In this document: one piece after another, positions 1 through 8,342 of the stretch
Numbering within the stretch: position 1 is the first letter of the stretch
Layout of the letters: each line of letters starts with the position of its first letter
Source: AC-32 sp963754265
Lineage (GTDB): Bacteria; Actinomycetota; Thermoleophilia; Gaiellales; Gaiellaceae
Assembly: GCA_963754265.1 (NCBI GenBank)
Contig: CAVWFB010000015.1
Location: forward strand, 124,001 to 188,000
Length of the DNA: 64,000 nucleotides
Direction: 5' to 3'
Notes under the pieces: generated by a model
What the model was told of the DNA's origin: nothing
Seen by the model: only the letters and a program-made list of their open reading frames with translations
The model's database searches: none
Position numbers and translations under genes: made by a program

Positions 1-1
1 G

Positions 2-250
2 GCGACGATCGAGCGAGGGTGGGCCGGGCTCTACGACATGACCCCCGACGGGCACCCGATCCTCGGCGAGGTCGCCGACGGCGTCTATGCGGCCTGCGGC
101 TTCTCGGGCCATGGCTTCATGCAGTCGCCCGCGGTCGGGCGTGCACTTGCTGAGGAGATCCTCGGGCTGAGCCCAAGCCTCGACCTGACGCCGTACAGGC
201 TCGATCGCTTCGAGGACGACGCCGGCTTCCCGGAGACGCTAATCCTCTAA
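2..250 (+). CDS. FAD-dependent amino-acid oxidase (DadA/sarcosine oxidase-like), C-terminal end
   Basis: The frame is open from base 2, so the gene begins upstream of the window. The visible 82 residues match the C-terminal end of the DAO superfamily: 'MTPDGHPILGE' followed by 'GFSGHGFMQSPAVGR', the glycine-rich stretch that contacts FAD in glycine/sarcosine oxidases and dimethylglycine-dehydrogenase-like proteins. Such enzymes oxidise N-methyl or amino groups of amino acids. The substrate cannot be told from this fragment. Its last 12 bases overlap the convergent small gene on the minus strand. Confidence 0.8.
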   Translation, partial: ATIERGWAGLYDMTPDGHPILGEVADGVYAACGFSGHGFMQSPAVGRALAEEILGLSPSLDLTPYRLDRFEDDAGFPETLIL

Positions 251-466
251 CTCGAACTCCTCGCCGATCTCGGGATCCTTGCCGATCAGGTCCCGGATGC
301 CGCCAAGGGCGCCCAGGGAGCCGGAGAAGGCGATCAGGCCGAAGCGGTCCGTGGCCGCATCGGAGACCCAGACGTCCCCGTCGGGCAAGGCCGGCAGGTT
401 CGCGCGCAACTCGTCGAGGGTCGTCTTCGAGTCCGCCAGATTCCAGAGCAGCAGGCGAACGGTCAC
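239..466 (-). CDS. small conserved hypothetical protein (75 aa)
   Basis: GTG start at 466, only 3 nt after the stop of the 52-aa gene before it, so it is the last gene of the carboxylase-cupin operon. The protein begins 'MTVRLLLWNLADSKTTLDELR' in part and ends in an acidic tail (GEEFELED). No catalytic motif, membrane segment or signal is visible. Tight operon spacing and a sensible residue composition argue for a real gene. Function unknown. Confidence 0.55.
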   Translation of the reverse strand: MTVRLLLWNLADSKTTLDELRANLPALPDGDVWVSDAATDRFGLIAFSGSLGALGGIRDLIGKDPEIGEEFELED

Positions 467-469
467 GTG

Positions 470-628
470 CTACTCGTCGGGCACGCCGGGCGTCGGCAGC
501 TTCGCGATCAGCTCCTTGATCCGGCGGAGGACGTCGGCCTCTTCGTGCCCGAAGTCGTCCAGGTAGGCGTGGAGCGCCGCGCGGAGGAGCGGCAGCTCGT
601 GGTCTTCCAGCTCGATCGTGTGGTTCAA
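470..628 (-). CDS. small conserved hypothetical protein (52 aa), TTG start
   Basis: This short frame begins with TTG overlapping the cupin stop as TTGA, a typical translational-coupling junction, and ends 3 nt before the next GTG. The peptide (starting L/M-NHTIELEDHELPLLRAAL) is amphipathic and helical, with charged heptad-like spacing and a C-terminal 'IAKLP' segment. No known domain is recognised. The reading frame bridges the two neighbouring genes exactly, which supports it as a real gene too short for usual ORF cut-offs. Confidence 0.6.
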   Translation of the reverse strand: MNHTIELEDHELPLLRAALHAYLDDFGHEEADVLRRIKELIAKLPTPGVPDE

Positions 629-981
629 AACGGCCCCCTTGGCTCGTAGCTTCCGCGGCGGGCGCCGACGGCGATGATCGTCAGCCCCTCCGGCCCGGCA
701 ACCGGAATGCGCGTCGTCTCGGGATCGAATCGCATGAACGTTCCCACCCGAACCGGGATCTCCTCGCCGTCGATGCGGTAGACGCCCGAGCCCCGGATGA
801 TCACGGTGACCTCTTCCTGGCGAGTCTCGTCCTCGTTGTGCTCCTTGCCCTCGCTGTTCGGCGGGATCTCGAACCAGTTGATCCCGAACGCCTCGACACC
901 GAGTTCTCGCCGGACGAAGCGAACCGCGCCTCCCGGCCCGGCGGCCTCGATCTCGTCGACGTTGATGATCGAGTAGCCCAT
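625..981 (-). CDS. cupin-domain protein
   Basis: A 118-aa single-domain cupin. The two half-motifs are recognisable: 'GKEHNEDETRQEEVTVIIRG' (His/Glu metal-binding motif 1 around residues 45-65) and a later 'MRFDPETTRIP' segment corresponding to motif 2, although the second conserved His is replaced. Small cupins of this type bind a metal or small ligand and may be isomerases, dioxygenases or sensors. ATG start at 981 lies 4 nt after the carboxylase stop, so it is co-transcribed with it. The exact reaction cannot be named. Confidence 0.75.
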   Translation of the reverse strand: MGYSIINVDEIEAAGPGGAVRFVRRELGVEAFGINWFEIPPNSEGKEHNEDETRQEEVTVIIRGSGVYRIDGEEIPVRVGTFMRFDPETTRIPVAGPEGLTIIAVGARRGSYEPRGPF

Positions 982-985
982 CCCG

Positions 986-2545
986 CTACATCCTGAAGAC
1001 GCCGAAGGTCGTCTCCGGGATCGGGGCGTTCAGCGCGGCTGCGATCCCGAGCGCGAGTACCCGACGCGTGTCGAGCGGGTCGATGATGCCGTCGTCCCAG
1101 AGCCGCGCGGTCGAGTGGTAGGGGTTGCCCTCCGCCTCGTACTTGGCCCGGATCTCGTCGGGGTCGGCGTCGCCCACCATGGTCAGCACCGTCGCCGCCT
1201 GCTCGCCGCCCATCACGGAGATGCGCGCGTTCGGCCACATCCAGAGCTGCCGCGGCGAGTAGGCGCGCCCGCACATGCCGTAGTTGCCGGCGCCGAACGA
1301 GCCGCCGACGATGACGGTGAACTTCGGCACCTCCGCGCAGGCGACCGCGGTCACGAGCTTCGCACCGTCTCTCGCGATCCCGCCGGCCTCGTACTCCTTG
1401 CCGACCATGAACCCGGTGATGTTCTGCAGAAACACGAGCGGGATCTTGCGCTTGCAGGCGAGCTCGACGAAGTGCGCGCCCTTCGCCGCCGACTCGCCGA
1501 AGAGGACGCCGTTGTTGGCGAGGACGGCCACCGGATAGCCCTTGATCCGGGCGAAGCCGCAGACGAGGGTCTCGCCGTAGAGGGCCTTGAACTCGTGGAA
1601 CCGCGACCCGTCCACGAGGCGGGCGATTAGCTCCCGCGGGTCGACCTGCTGGCGAAAGTCGGTCGGGATCAGGCCGTAGAGCTCGGCCGGATCCGCGGCG
1701 GGCTCCTCGGGCGGGGTCAGACCCCAGGGCAGGTCCTTGTCGGCCAGGTTGAGGTTGCGGACGATCTCGCGCACGAGCGCGAGCGCGTGCTCGTCCGAGG
1801 TCGCGTAGTGGTCCGCGACCCCGGATTGGCGCGCGTGGACGTCGGCGCCACCGAGCTCCTCGGCGCTGACCTCCTGGCCGGTGGCGGCCTTCACGAGCGG
1901 TGGCCCCCCGATGAAGATGGTGCCGGTCCCCTTGACGATGATCGTCTCGTCGCTCATCGCGGGCACGTAGGCGCCGCCGGCCGTGCAGGACCCCATCACC
2001 GCCGCGATCTGCGGAATGCCTGCCGCGGAGAGCCGGGCCTGGTTGTAGAAGATCCGACCGAAGTGGTCGCGGTCGGGGAAGACCTCGTCCTGAAGCGGGA
2101 GGAACGCTCCGCCGGAGTCCACGAGGTAGATGCACGGCAGGCGGTTCTGCCCGGCTATCTCCTGAGCCCGCAGGTGCTTCTTGACCGTCATGGGGAAGTA
2201 CGTGCCGCCCTTGACCGTCGCGTCGTTGGCGACGAGCACGCACTCACGTCCCTCGATGACGCCGATCCCGGTGACGATCCCTGCGCCGGGAGCCTGGCCG
2301 TCGTAGAGCTCCCAGGCGGCGAGCGCCGAGAGCTCCAGGAACGCCGTGTCCGCGTCGAGCAGCCGGTCGACGCGCTCCCGTGCGGTCAGCTTCCCGCGCG
2401 AGCGATGCTTCTCGAGCGCTTTCTCGCCCCCTCCACGGGCGACCTGCGCCGTTCGCTCGCGCAGCTCGGCAACGAGCTCCTCCATGCGAGCCCGGCGCTC
2501 GTCGAAGGCGTCAGAGGCCTCGACTTGCGAGCTGAGCACCGTCAC
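986..2545 (-). CDS. mccB: acyl-CoA carboxylase beta (carboxyltransferase) subunit, methylcrotonoyl-CoA type
   Basis: A full-length (519 aa) biotin-dependent carboxyltransferase with the N- and C-terminal crotonase-like domains. Motifs typical of the methylcrotonoyl-CoA branch are present: 'NDATVKGGTYFP', 'IYLVDSGGAFLP', 'EVFPDRDHFGRIFYNQ', 'GSCTAGGAYVPAM' and 'GGSFGAGNYGMCGRAY'. In leucine degradation this subunit transfers CO2 from carboxybiotin to 3-methylcrotonyl-CoA, together with a biotinylated alpha subunit that is not in the window. It heads an operon with the cupin and two small genes. GTG start at 2545. The family assignment is firm; the precise acyl substrate is inferred. Confidence 0.9.
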   Translation of the reverse strand: MTVLSSQVEASDAFDERRARMEELVAELRERTAQVARGGGEKALEKHRSRGKLTARERVDRLLDADTAFLELSALAAWELYDGQAPGAGIVTGIGVIEGRECVLVANDATVKGGTYFPMTVKKHLRAQEIAGQNRLPCIYLVDSGGAFLPLQDEVFPDRDHFGRIFYNQARLSAAGIPQIAAVMGSCTAGGAYVPAMSDETIIVKGTGTIFIGGPPLVKAATGQEVSAEELGGADVHARQSGVADHYATSDEHALALVREIVRNLNLADKDLPWGLTPPEEPAADPAELYGLIPTDFRQQVDPRELIARLVDGSRFHEFKALYGETLVCGFARIKGYPVAVLANNGVLFGESAAKGAHFVELACKRKIPLVFLQNITGFMVGKEYEAGGIARDGAKLVTAVACAEVPKFTVIVGGSFGAGNYGMCGRAYSPRQLWMWPNARISVMGGEQAATVLTMVGDADPDEIRAKYEAEGNPYHSTARLWDDGIIDPLDTRRVLALGIAAALNAPIPETTFGVFRM

Positions 2546-2579
2546 GGGGTGAGCCTACCGCGCGTGCTTGCCACCGAGT

Positions 2580-2975
2580 TCAGGCGTCCGTTGTCGCGAC
2601 CGCTCCGTCGGTGGATGGTGGCTCGAGGATGAACGTCTCGACCGCGAGGTCGGGATCGACGTGCACCTGCGAGAGGAAGCCGACGACCTTGCGTTTCGAC
2701 AGGCGTTCGACGGCTTCCACGAAATTGTCACGCATCGTGTCCTGGAAGGCGGAGCGCGTCGCCTGGACGGCCGGGAACCGGCCGGCGTCGATCAGCGTCC
2801 GTTCGACAGGCGTGTAGATATCCTCGAGGAAGCAGATGATGTAGTCGGCGCCCATCACCGTGCGCGTCCTCTTGGCGCCACGCCCGAAGTACTCGCGATG
2901 GATGCCGACGATCGCGTTCGAGATCGAGGCCGACAGCTTGCCGCGGTCGCGCGCTCCGTCACCAGAATCGTCCAT
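2580..2975 (-). CDS. DUF2294 / MpsC-domain protein
   Basis: 131 aa, starting at ATG 2975 behind a purine-rich ribosome-binding site (gagagg, 6 nt away). The sequence 'SNAIVGIHREYFGRGAKRTR', then 'ICFLEDIYTPVERTL' and 'RLSKRKVVGFLSQVHVDPDL' is the DUF2294 pattern, now called MpsC after a staphylococcal Na+-translocating membrane-potential system. Related proteins occur as solitary small cytosolic genes in many actinobacteria and cyanobacteria, where their role is unknown. A longer frame runs upstream to 3830, but it reads antisense through other genes and is not credible. Confidence 0.8.
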   Translation of the reverse strand: MDDSGDGARDRGKLSASISNAIVGIHREYFGRGAKRTRTVMGADYIICFLEDIYTPVERTLIDAGRFPAVQATRSAFQDTMRDNFVEAVERLSKRKVVGFLSQVHVDPDLAVETFILEPPSTDGAVATTDA

Positions 2976-3249
2976 TGGGTGCCCTCTCTCTTCCGCCCCT
3001 TCAAATGAGCGCCCGGAAGGAAGGAGAAGCGGACAGAGCGACCCGGCGGGCGGCGTACCTCTCCATCGTACTCGCTCCGGGTCCGGGCACAGTTGGCACG
3101 CCGACCGATCGAGGGCTACCATTGCTGTCCGGTTACGGCGCGCCCGAGGGTGGCGGCGAAACCGACAGAGGAAAGCGCGGGAGCGCGTCGGGTCCTCGGT
3201 GGCCTGAAGCGTCCCTCGATCAACTGGGTCTCGATCGAAGGGGCGTACC

Positions 3250-3384
3250 ATGGAGGTGCGGGTCGGAGTAGGAGACGCCGGTTCGGCCGGCGTCGCCGAC
3301 TCAGGCCACGCCCCGACGCAGGTGGAGATCGACGGCCGTGCATGTGTGCTCGGAGCTCCGAGCGTCGTCGGGGAAACCGCGTGA
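3250..3384 (+). CDS. possible small coupled protein (44 aa) before the thioredoxin-like gene
   Basis: ATG at 3250 is preceded by 'gaagggg' at a suitable distance. The frame ends in TGA at 3382, overlapping the GTG of the thioredoxin-like gene as GTGA. The peptide begins MEVRVGVGDAG and contains 'VEIDGRACVLGAP'. No domain is recognised. The coupling junction and Shine-Dalgarno sequence are the only support. The rest of 2976-3249 holds the divergent promoters and no other credible gene. Confidence 0.4.
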   Translation: MEVRVGVGDAGSAGVADSGHAPTQVEIDGRACVLGAPSVVGETA

Positions 3385-3680
3385 GCGTGGAGACGTCCGA
3401 GCTGGCCCGGCCGAGGCTCGTCTTCTTCTTCGACAGGTACTCCGGCATGTCGCGGCGAGTGGAGGGCTACCTCTCGCAGGTGTTGCAGCGGCGTCACAAC
3501 CACCAGTCCTTCAGGCTCTACAACGTGGACGTCGCCGAGCACCCCGAGCTCGCGACGCGCTTCGGCGTCGACGAGGTGCCGACGCTCGTCGTCGTGGACG
3601 GCAAGCGCGTGAGTGCGCGACTGTCTTTGCCGCGCGGTTGTCGCCAGATCGAAGAGCTGCTCGGCCCCTGGCTGCGCTGA
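3381..3680 (+). CDS. thioredoxin-fold protein lacking the CxxC active site
   Basis: 99 aa, GTG start at 3381 (a second GTG lies at 3387). The protein has the thioredoxin beta-alpha-beta core: 'LVFFFDRYSG', then 'YNVDVAEHPELATRFGVDEVPTLVVVDGKRV', the latter containing the cis-proline loop (VPTLVV). Where thioredoxins have WCGPC this protein has YSGMS, so it has no redox disulfide and is likely to be a binding or adaptor protein. Small cysteine-less thioredoxin-like proteins of this type are common in actinobacteria. It is expressed alone or with the preceding 44-aa frame. Confidence 0.75.
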   Translation: MSVETSELARPRLVFFFDRYSGMSRRVEGYLSQVLQRRHNHQSFRLYNVDVAEHPELATRFGVDEVPTLVVVDGKRVSARLSLPRGCRQIEELLGPWLR

Positions 3681-3810
3681 CCGACGTCCGGGGCGACCTG
3701 GTAACAATCCACTACACGCCCTAGCGATTTGCCTCCGGCGGTGGCCAGGAACCCCCGTCCGCCCGGCGAAGCCCTCATCGCTGGTCGACTCAAACTCCCT
3801 CACGCACACC

Positions 3811-4653
3811 GTGTCGCCCCGTTTCCGCAAGCCGTCTTGGCTGCTGGTCGTATTGGCAGCCTGTGTCGCCGGCTCGATCGCCGGAAGCGCCGGTCACGCC
3901 TTCGGTGCTGCAGCCGCGGTCGGGGACTGCACGGCCGGCTCCGACTGGGGGACAACGAAGCAGGATCTCGCGCCGGCGGTCCTGAACCTCGTCAACGCCC
4001 ACCGGAGCAGCCTCGGGCTCTCGCAGCTTCGGATCTCGCCGACGCTCACGAATGCCGCGCTCTGGAAGGCCCGCCACATGGCGAAGTACGGCTACTTCGG
4101 GCACGACGACCCGGCGCCCCCGCTCGCCCGCACCGCCTTCCAACGGATCGCGGCCTGCGGCTATCCCGGCGTCGAGGCCGGCGAGAACATCGCTGCGGGC
4201 TACCGGAGCCCGGCGAGCGTCATGCAGGCGTGGCTGCTCTCGCCCGGCCACCGCGCGAACCTCGAGGCTCCCGCCTGGAAGGTGTTGGGCGTGGGGGTGG
4301 CCCAGAGCGCCGGAGGCACGCTGTTCTGGGTGCAGGACTTCGGAGTCGCCGACGACTCCAACACACCCGTGAACCGCGTGCCGATCGCGAAGCCCGACCG
4401 CCGCGCCGTGCGGGACGGCCGCCGTCTCGTGATTCGCGTGCTCGGGAACGACCGCGACCCCGACGGCGATCACCTACGCGTGGTCAGCCTCGTGAAGCCT
4501 CCGCACTGGGGGCGGGTCAGGGTTCTCTCCAACGGCTCGATCGTCTACCTCGCCCCGCGCAAGTTCGCCGGCCGCGACCGGTTCCGCTACGAGGTCAGCG
4601 ACGGCAAGGGCGGCGTCGCCTCCGCGCCGGTCATCGTCCGCATCCGCCGCTAG
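3811..4653 (+). CDS. secreted CAP-domain protein with C-terminal Ig/cadherin-like domain
   Basis: 280 aa from GTG 3811. Residues 1-34 form a Sec signal (basic start, hydrophobic core, 'GHAFGAA'). Residues about 50-185 are a CAP/SCP-like domain: 'LVNAHRSSLGL', 'KARHMAKYGYFGHDD', 'AGENIAAGY', 'SPGHRANL' and a final 'GGTLFWVQDFG'. The C-terminal ~80 residues ('VLGNDRDPDGDHLRVVS' through 'FRYEVSDGKGG') are a tandem-type Ig/cadherin-like domain usually found in repeats on large adhesins. Bacterial CAP proteins are extracellular and mostly uncharacterised. The combination suggests a cell-surface or secreted role. Longer upstream starts lack a signal peptide at the right place. Confidence 0.85.
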   Translation: MSPRFRKPSWLLVVLAACVAGSIAGSAGHAFGAAAAVGDCTAGSDWGTTKQDLAPAVLNLVNAHRSSLGLSQLRISPTLTNAALWKARHMAKYGYFGHDDPAPPLARTAFQRIAACGYPGVEAGENIAAGYRSPASVMQAWLLSPGHRANLEAPAWKVLGVGVAQSAGGTLFWVQDFGVADDSNTPVNRVPIAKPDRRAVRDGRRLVIRVLGNDRDPDGDHLRVVSLVKPPHWGRVRVLSNGSIVYLAPRKFAGRDRFRYEVSDGKGGVASAPVIVRIRR

Positions 4654-4912
4654 CTCGCTCAAGGCAGATCCGGGCCAGACCGATCTACGTGGGGCCGGGT
4701 GGCCGCTGCGGGAGAGAGGATCGTGCGGCAGGCCGCCCGGCAATGAGAGATACTCGCCAAGCGTGCCTGTCGCTGGCGCGAGTTGTTCCTGGAACGGGAC
4801 TCTCTCCCCCCGCTTCGGCGATACATGCATGGCACGCCTTGCGGCCCGCGTCTCGCCCCCGTTCGTGGGCCGCTCGCTTGTCCGGAGACGTTTGATCAGC
4901 CCGGTCCCCCGC

Positions 4913-5821
4913 TTAGCGCCGACGGTTCCTGCTGCGCTCGAAGAGCGTGGCATTCAGGACGGCCGAGCCGACGATGAGCCGGCCGATGAAGAGGAGGCTG
5001 AGGAGAATCGCGGCGGCGGTTCCCAGGGTTCCGTACGTGTTCGACCTGGAGGCGTGCACGTTGTCGAGCAGGTACACGTTGAACGCGTTCACCCCCAGCA
5101 TCCCCAGGCCGTAGAGCGCCGAGCCGGGGAGGAGATCCGTCCAGCTCGCGCTCGCATGAGGTAGGTGCAGCGACATCCAGAGCCAGATGCCTGCCAGAGC
5201 CAGGGCGTAGACGGCGAGGACGACGACTCCGCCGGCAGCGGTCTGCGCGCGCACCGCTCCGACCGCGACGGCAAGCGCGAGCTGGCCGGCCAGCCCGAGA
5301 CCGAAGATCCGCAGCGATCGCGCCTGGGCCTTCGCGGACGCGGCCGAGTGCTCCCACGCGAGGGAATGGACGATCACCACGGCTCGATAGAGGACGCGGG
5401 TCGAGTACGCGAGCACGACGACGGAGCCGAGGGCAACCCAGACGCCGGACCCGCCCTTGGCCGTGTCCGAGACCTCCTTGGTCACGAGCCCGACGAAGCC
5501 GACGTCCTTGCCCAGGCCGCGCGGAGTGATCCCGAGCGCGTCCGCGACCAATCCGAGCCCCGACACGAGGAAGAAGGCGAGCGGGAGGAAGAAGAGGAAC
5601 AGCCGGTAGGCCAGCGCTCCGGCGAGGATCCCGCCGCCGACCTCGGAGTCGCGCTCGATGACGTCGAGCCCGGCGTCGAGCACCGGATGCCGTGACCGTG
5701 CCGTCTCGAGGCGGGCGCGAGCCAGACGCGTGTGCGCGAGCGCGGACGCCAGCCGCTGCATCAGGCTCGGTTTCGCCGGCGGGAGCGGGAGCGGCTCCGG
5801 TTTCTCGCGGCTCTCGTTCAC
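4913..5821 (-). CDS. YihY/BrkB-family integral membrane protein
   Basis: 302 aa with about six hydrophobic segments. Family hallmarks include 'VIERDSEVGGGILAGALAYRLF' (in parts), a long loop, and the C-terminal 'LLPGSALYGLGMLGVNAFN' and 'GTAAAILLSLLFIGRLIVGSAVLNATL'. These proteins were once called RNase BN by mistake; they are inner-membrane proteins of unknown transport or envelope function. ATG start at 5821. It is a single gene, convergent with the CAP gene across a 259-nt gap (4654-4912) in which no gene is seen. A second, unrelated-looking YihY homolog lies at 48917-49876. Confidence 0.85.
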   Translation of the reverse strand: MNESREKPEPLPLPPAKPSLMQRLASALAHTRLARARLETARSRHPVLDAGLDVIERDSEVGGGILAGALAYRLFLFFLPLAFFLVSGLGLVADALGITPRGLGKDVGFVGLVTKEVSDTAKGGSGVWVALGSVVVLAYSTRVLYRAVVIVHSLAWEHSAASAKAQARSLRIFGLGLAGQLALAVAVGAVRAQTAAGGVVVLAVYALALAGIWLWMSLHLPHASASWTDLLPGSALYGLGMLGVNAFNVYLLDNVHASRSNTYGTLGTAAAILLSLLFIGRLIVGSAVLNATLFERSRNRRR

Positions 5822-5948
5822 GGGTTGAGTATCGGGCGATCCGGGCGTGCGCGTCGCCTGGCTCCGTGTCTGCTACCCGACCGCAATGAGAGAATCGTGT
5901 CCTGGCGCCGGTGACTCGAGACGGCAACCTGAGGCTCGCAGCTCGCGC

Positions 5949-7559
5949 GTGAGCATCGATCGCGCCTCCACTGCGGCCAAGGGCAGCCAGCTCGTGCTGC
6001 TCACGCTCGCAGCCGGGCAGTTCCTGATGACACTGGACAGCTCGGTGATGAACGTCTCGATCGCCACGGTGGCGAAGGACGTCGGCACGACGGTTGCCGG
6101 CATCCAGGGAGCGATCACGGCGTACACCCTCGTGATGGCGGCGCTGATGATCACGGGCGCCAAGATCGGCGCGTTGATCGGCCGTAAGCGCGCCTTCGCG
6201 ATCGGCTGCGTCATCTACGGGTGCGGATCGTTCACGACCGCCATTGCGCCGAACCTGCCGGTGCTGCTCTTCGGCTGGTCGTTCCTGGAAGGGGTCGGTG
6301 CCGCGCTCATCCTGCCCGCGATCGTGGCGCTCGTCGCCGGGAACTTCCCGACCGAGCGCCGCCCCGCGGCCTACGGCCTCGTTGCCGCCGCCGGGGCGAT
6401 CGCCGTCGCCGTCGGTCCGCTGATCGGGGGCTTCGCCACGACGTACTTCTCCTGGCGCTGGGTTTTCGCCGGAGAGGTCGTGCTCGTGGTGGTGATTCTC
6501 CTCGTGGCTCGTCGGATCGCCGACGCCCCGGCGGAGACGCGTCCACGCCTCGATTTCGTCGGTGCCACCCTGTCTGCCCTCGGTCTCGCGTTGCTGGTCT
6601 TCGGTGTCCTGCGCTCGGGCGAGTGGGGCTGGATCCATCCGAATGCGGACGGGCCGTCGTGGGTGGGACTCTCGCCGACGGTGTGGCTGGTGCTGGCGGG
6701 CCTGCTCGTGATCTGGCTCTTCTTCCGCTGGGAGAACCGGCAGGCGGCGGAGGGCAAGGAGCCGCTCATCCGCCCGGAGATGCTGCGGAACCGGCAGTTG
6801 ACGGGCGGCCTGATCATGTTCTTCTTCCAGTACCTCGTCCAGGCCGGCTTCTTCTTCGTCGTGCCGCTGTTCCTCTCGGTCTGCCTGGGGCTCTCCGCCC
6901 TCGCGACCGGTGTTCGGCTGCTACCGCTGTCGATCACGTTGCTCGCGGCCGCCCTCGGGATCCCACGCTTCTTCCCGAACGTGTCGCCGCGGCTCGTCGT
7001 CCGGGCCGGTCTGCTCGGGCTGCTGGCGGGCACCCTCGTGCTCCTCGGTGCGCTCGACAAGGACGCGGGCGCCGAAATCGTGTTCGTGCCGATGCTCCTG
7101 ATCGGCCTCGGAATCGGCTCGCTCGCCTCCCAGCTCGGCGCCGTGACCGTCTCGGCGGTGCCCGACGACCAGAGCCCCGAGGTGGGCGGCGTCCAGAACA
7201 CGATGACGAACCTCGGTGCCTCGCTCGGCACGGCTGTCGCCGGCTCGATCCTGATCGCCACGGTGACCTCCGCGTTCCTGGCCAATATCGAGCAGAGCTC
7301 GGCCATTCCCTCGCGCGTGAAGTCGAGTGCGAAGGTCGAGCTCGCCGGCGGAGTGCCGTTCGTCTCGGATGCCGATCTCGAGGCCGCCCTCGACGACGCG
7401 CACGTGAGTTCGAGGGCGAGCGACGCCGCCCTCGACGGCTACCGCGACGCTCGCATAGACGGCCTGCGGTCGTCGCTTGCCATCCTTGCCCTGCTGGCAG
7501 TCCTGGCGCTCTTTTTCACGCAACGAATCCCGACGAGACAGCCAGGCTCGTCCACCTAG
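5949..7559 (+). CDS. MFS multidrug efflux transporter, DHA2 (EmrB/QacA) type
   Basis: About 536 aa with 14 predicted membrane helices. N-terminal motif D1 'LDSSVMNVSIATV' is diagnostic for the 14-helix DHA2 drug:H+ antiporters; motif A variant 'GAKIGALIGRKRAF' and motif C-like 'AVGPLIGGF' follow. The C-terminal part has a long extracytoplasmic loop (about residues 425-485) before the last helix. GTG 5949 gives a start just before the first helix; an in-frame ATG at 5886 would add 21 residues with no better ribosome site. Likely substrates are hydrophobic drugs or metabolites, not predictable here. Confidence 0.85.
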   Translation: MSIDRASTAAKGSQLVLLTLAAGQFLMTLDSSVMNVSIATVAKDVGTTVAGIQGAITAYTLVMAALMITGAKIGALIGRKRAFAIGCVIYGCGSFTTAIAPNLPVLLFGWSFLEGVGAALILPAIVALVAGNFPTERRPAAYGLVAAAGAIAVAVGPLIGGFATTYFSWRWVFAGEVVLVVVILLVARRIADAPAETRPRLDFVGATLSALGLALLVFGVLRSGEWGWIHPNADGPSWVGLSPTVWLVLAGLLVIWLFFRWENRQAAEGKEPLIRPEMLRNRQLTGGLIMFFFQYLVQAGFFFVVPLFLSVCLGLSALATGVRLLPLSITLLAAALGIPRFFPNVSPRLVVRAGLLGLLAGTLVLLGALDKDAGAEIVFVPMLLIGLGIGSLASQLGAVTVSAVPDDQSPEVGGVQNTMTNLGASLGTAVAGSILIATVTSAFLANIEQSSAIPSRVKSSAKVELAGGVPFVSDADLEAALDDAHVSSRASDAALDGYRDARIDGLRSSLAILALLAVLALFFTQRIPTRQPGSST

Positions 7560-7584
7560 CGCGACGGGCGCTAGCCTGAGCGTC

Positions 7585-8307
7585 GTGACCGAGTCGTCAG
7601 CTCCGGTTGATGCGCCACCCGAACACGAGGCGGTGGAGCCGGGCGAGACCGAGTCGGTAACCGAGCTGATGGTTCAGCTCGGGCGTGAGGTGAGCGTCCT
7701 GGTCTTCTGCGAGGCGCAACTCGCGGCCTCTCGCAACATGCCCGAGGCGCGGAGAGCCGTTCGTGACATCGCCGCTGCGCTCGTCGCCGCCGTCGCGTTC
7801 CTGACCGCCTTCGTATTCGCGAATGTCGCGGCGATGCTCGGCCTCACGTCCGTTCTGTCGTCGTGGCTTGCGGCGGTCGTGCTGACCGCGGCCTGGATCG
7901 CCGTAGGGTCAGCGTTGGCGGTCGCCCTGATGGTTCGTGCCGGTCGTGTGACGGGTTGGAAGTGGTGGCGGGTGTTCAGCGGGGGTGCTGAGGCGAGCCT
8001 GAATGAGCTCGAACGGGCCCGCGCCGAGGCCGAGCGGGCCGTTCGTGAGACGCTCGAGCAGCTCGCACCGGCGATGACCTTCCAGATCGCCGCCGCGGCG
8101 GTCCCCATGGCGACAGACGCCATGGGCGGGGTGGTCGATGTCGGCGGCGATCTCATCGAGGCTTCCGACGACATGGTGGAAGGAATCGCCGAGGACCTAC
8201 CCGGCGGCGGCGTCGTCAATCAGATGTGGGATGTCGTGCTCATGCCTGGCCGCTTCGGCGTCAAGGTCGCCACGACCGTGCTCAAGCGCGGCGAGCCCGA
8301 AGGCTGA
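7585..8307 (+). CDS. holin-X-like (DUF1469-type) two-helix membrane protein with C-terminal extension
   Basis: 240 aa from GTG 7585, 25 nt after the MFS gene. Residues 20-45 ('ELMVQLGREVSVLVFCEAQL') and two adjacent hydrophobic helices (about 55-110) match the putative actinobacterial holin-X family, which despite its name is chromosomal and not known to lyse cells. The C-terminal half carries an amphipathic helix rich in Glu/Arg and Ala ('ELERARAEAERAVRETLEQL') and a region 'GGVVDVGGDLIEASDDMVEG'. Function unknown; an envelope or stress role is plausible. The family assignment is moderate. Confidence 0.6.
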   Translation: MTESSAPVDAPPEHEAVEPGETESVTELMVQLGREVSVLVFCEAQLAASRNMPEARRAVRDIAAALVAAVAFLTAFVFANVAAMLGLTSVLSSWLAAVVLTAAWIAVGSALAVALMVRAGRVTGWKWWRVFSGGAEASLNELERARAEAERAVRETLEQLAPAMTFQIAAAAVPMATDAMGGVVDVGGDLIEASDDMVEGIAEDLPGGGVVNQMWDVVLMPGRFGVKVATTVLKRGEPEG

Positions 8308-8342
8308 AGGCCGCGTCGATCAGCCTTCGTCGCGGGCTCGAG

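Noticed and set aside
4896..6638. 580-codon minus-strand frame
   Set aside because: Overlaps the YihY and MFS genes in another frame; no recognisable protein features.
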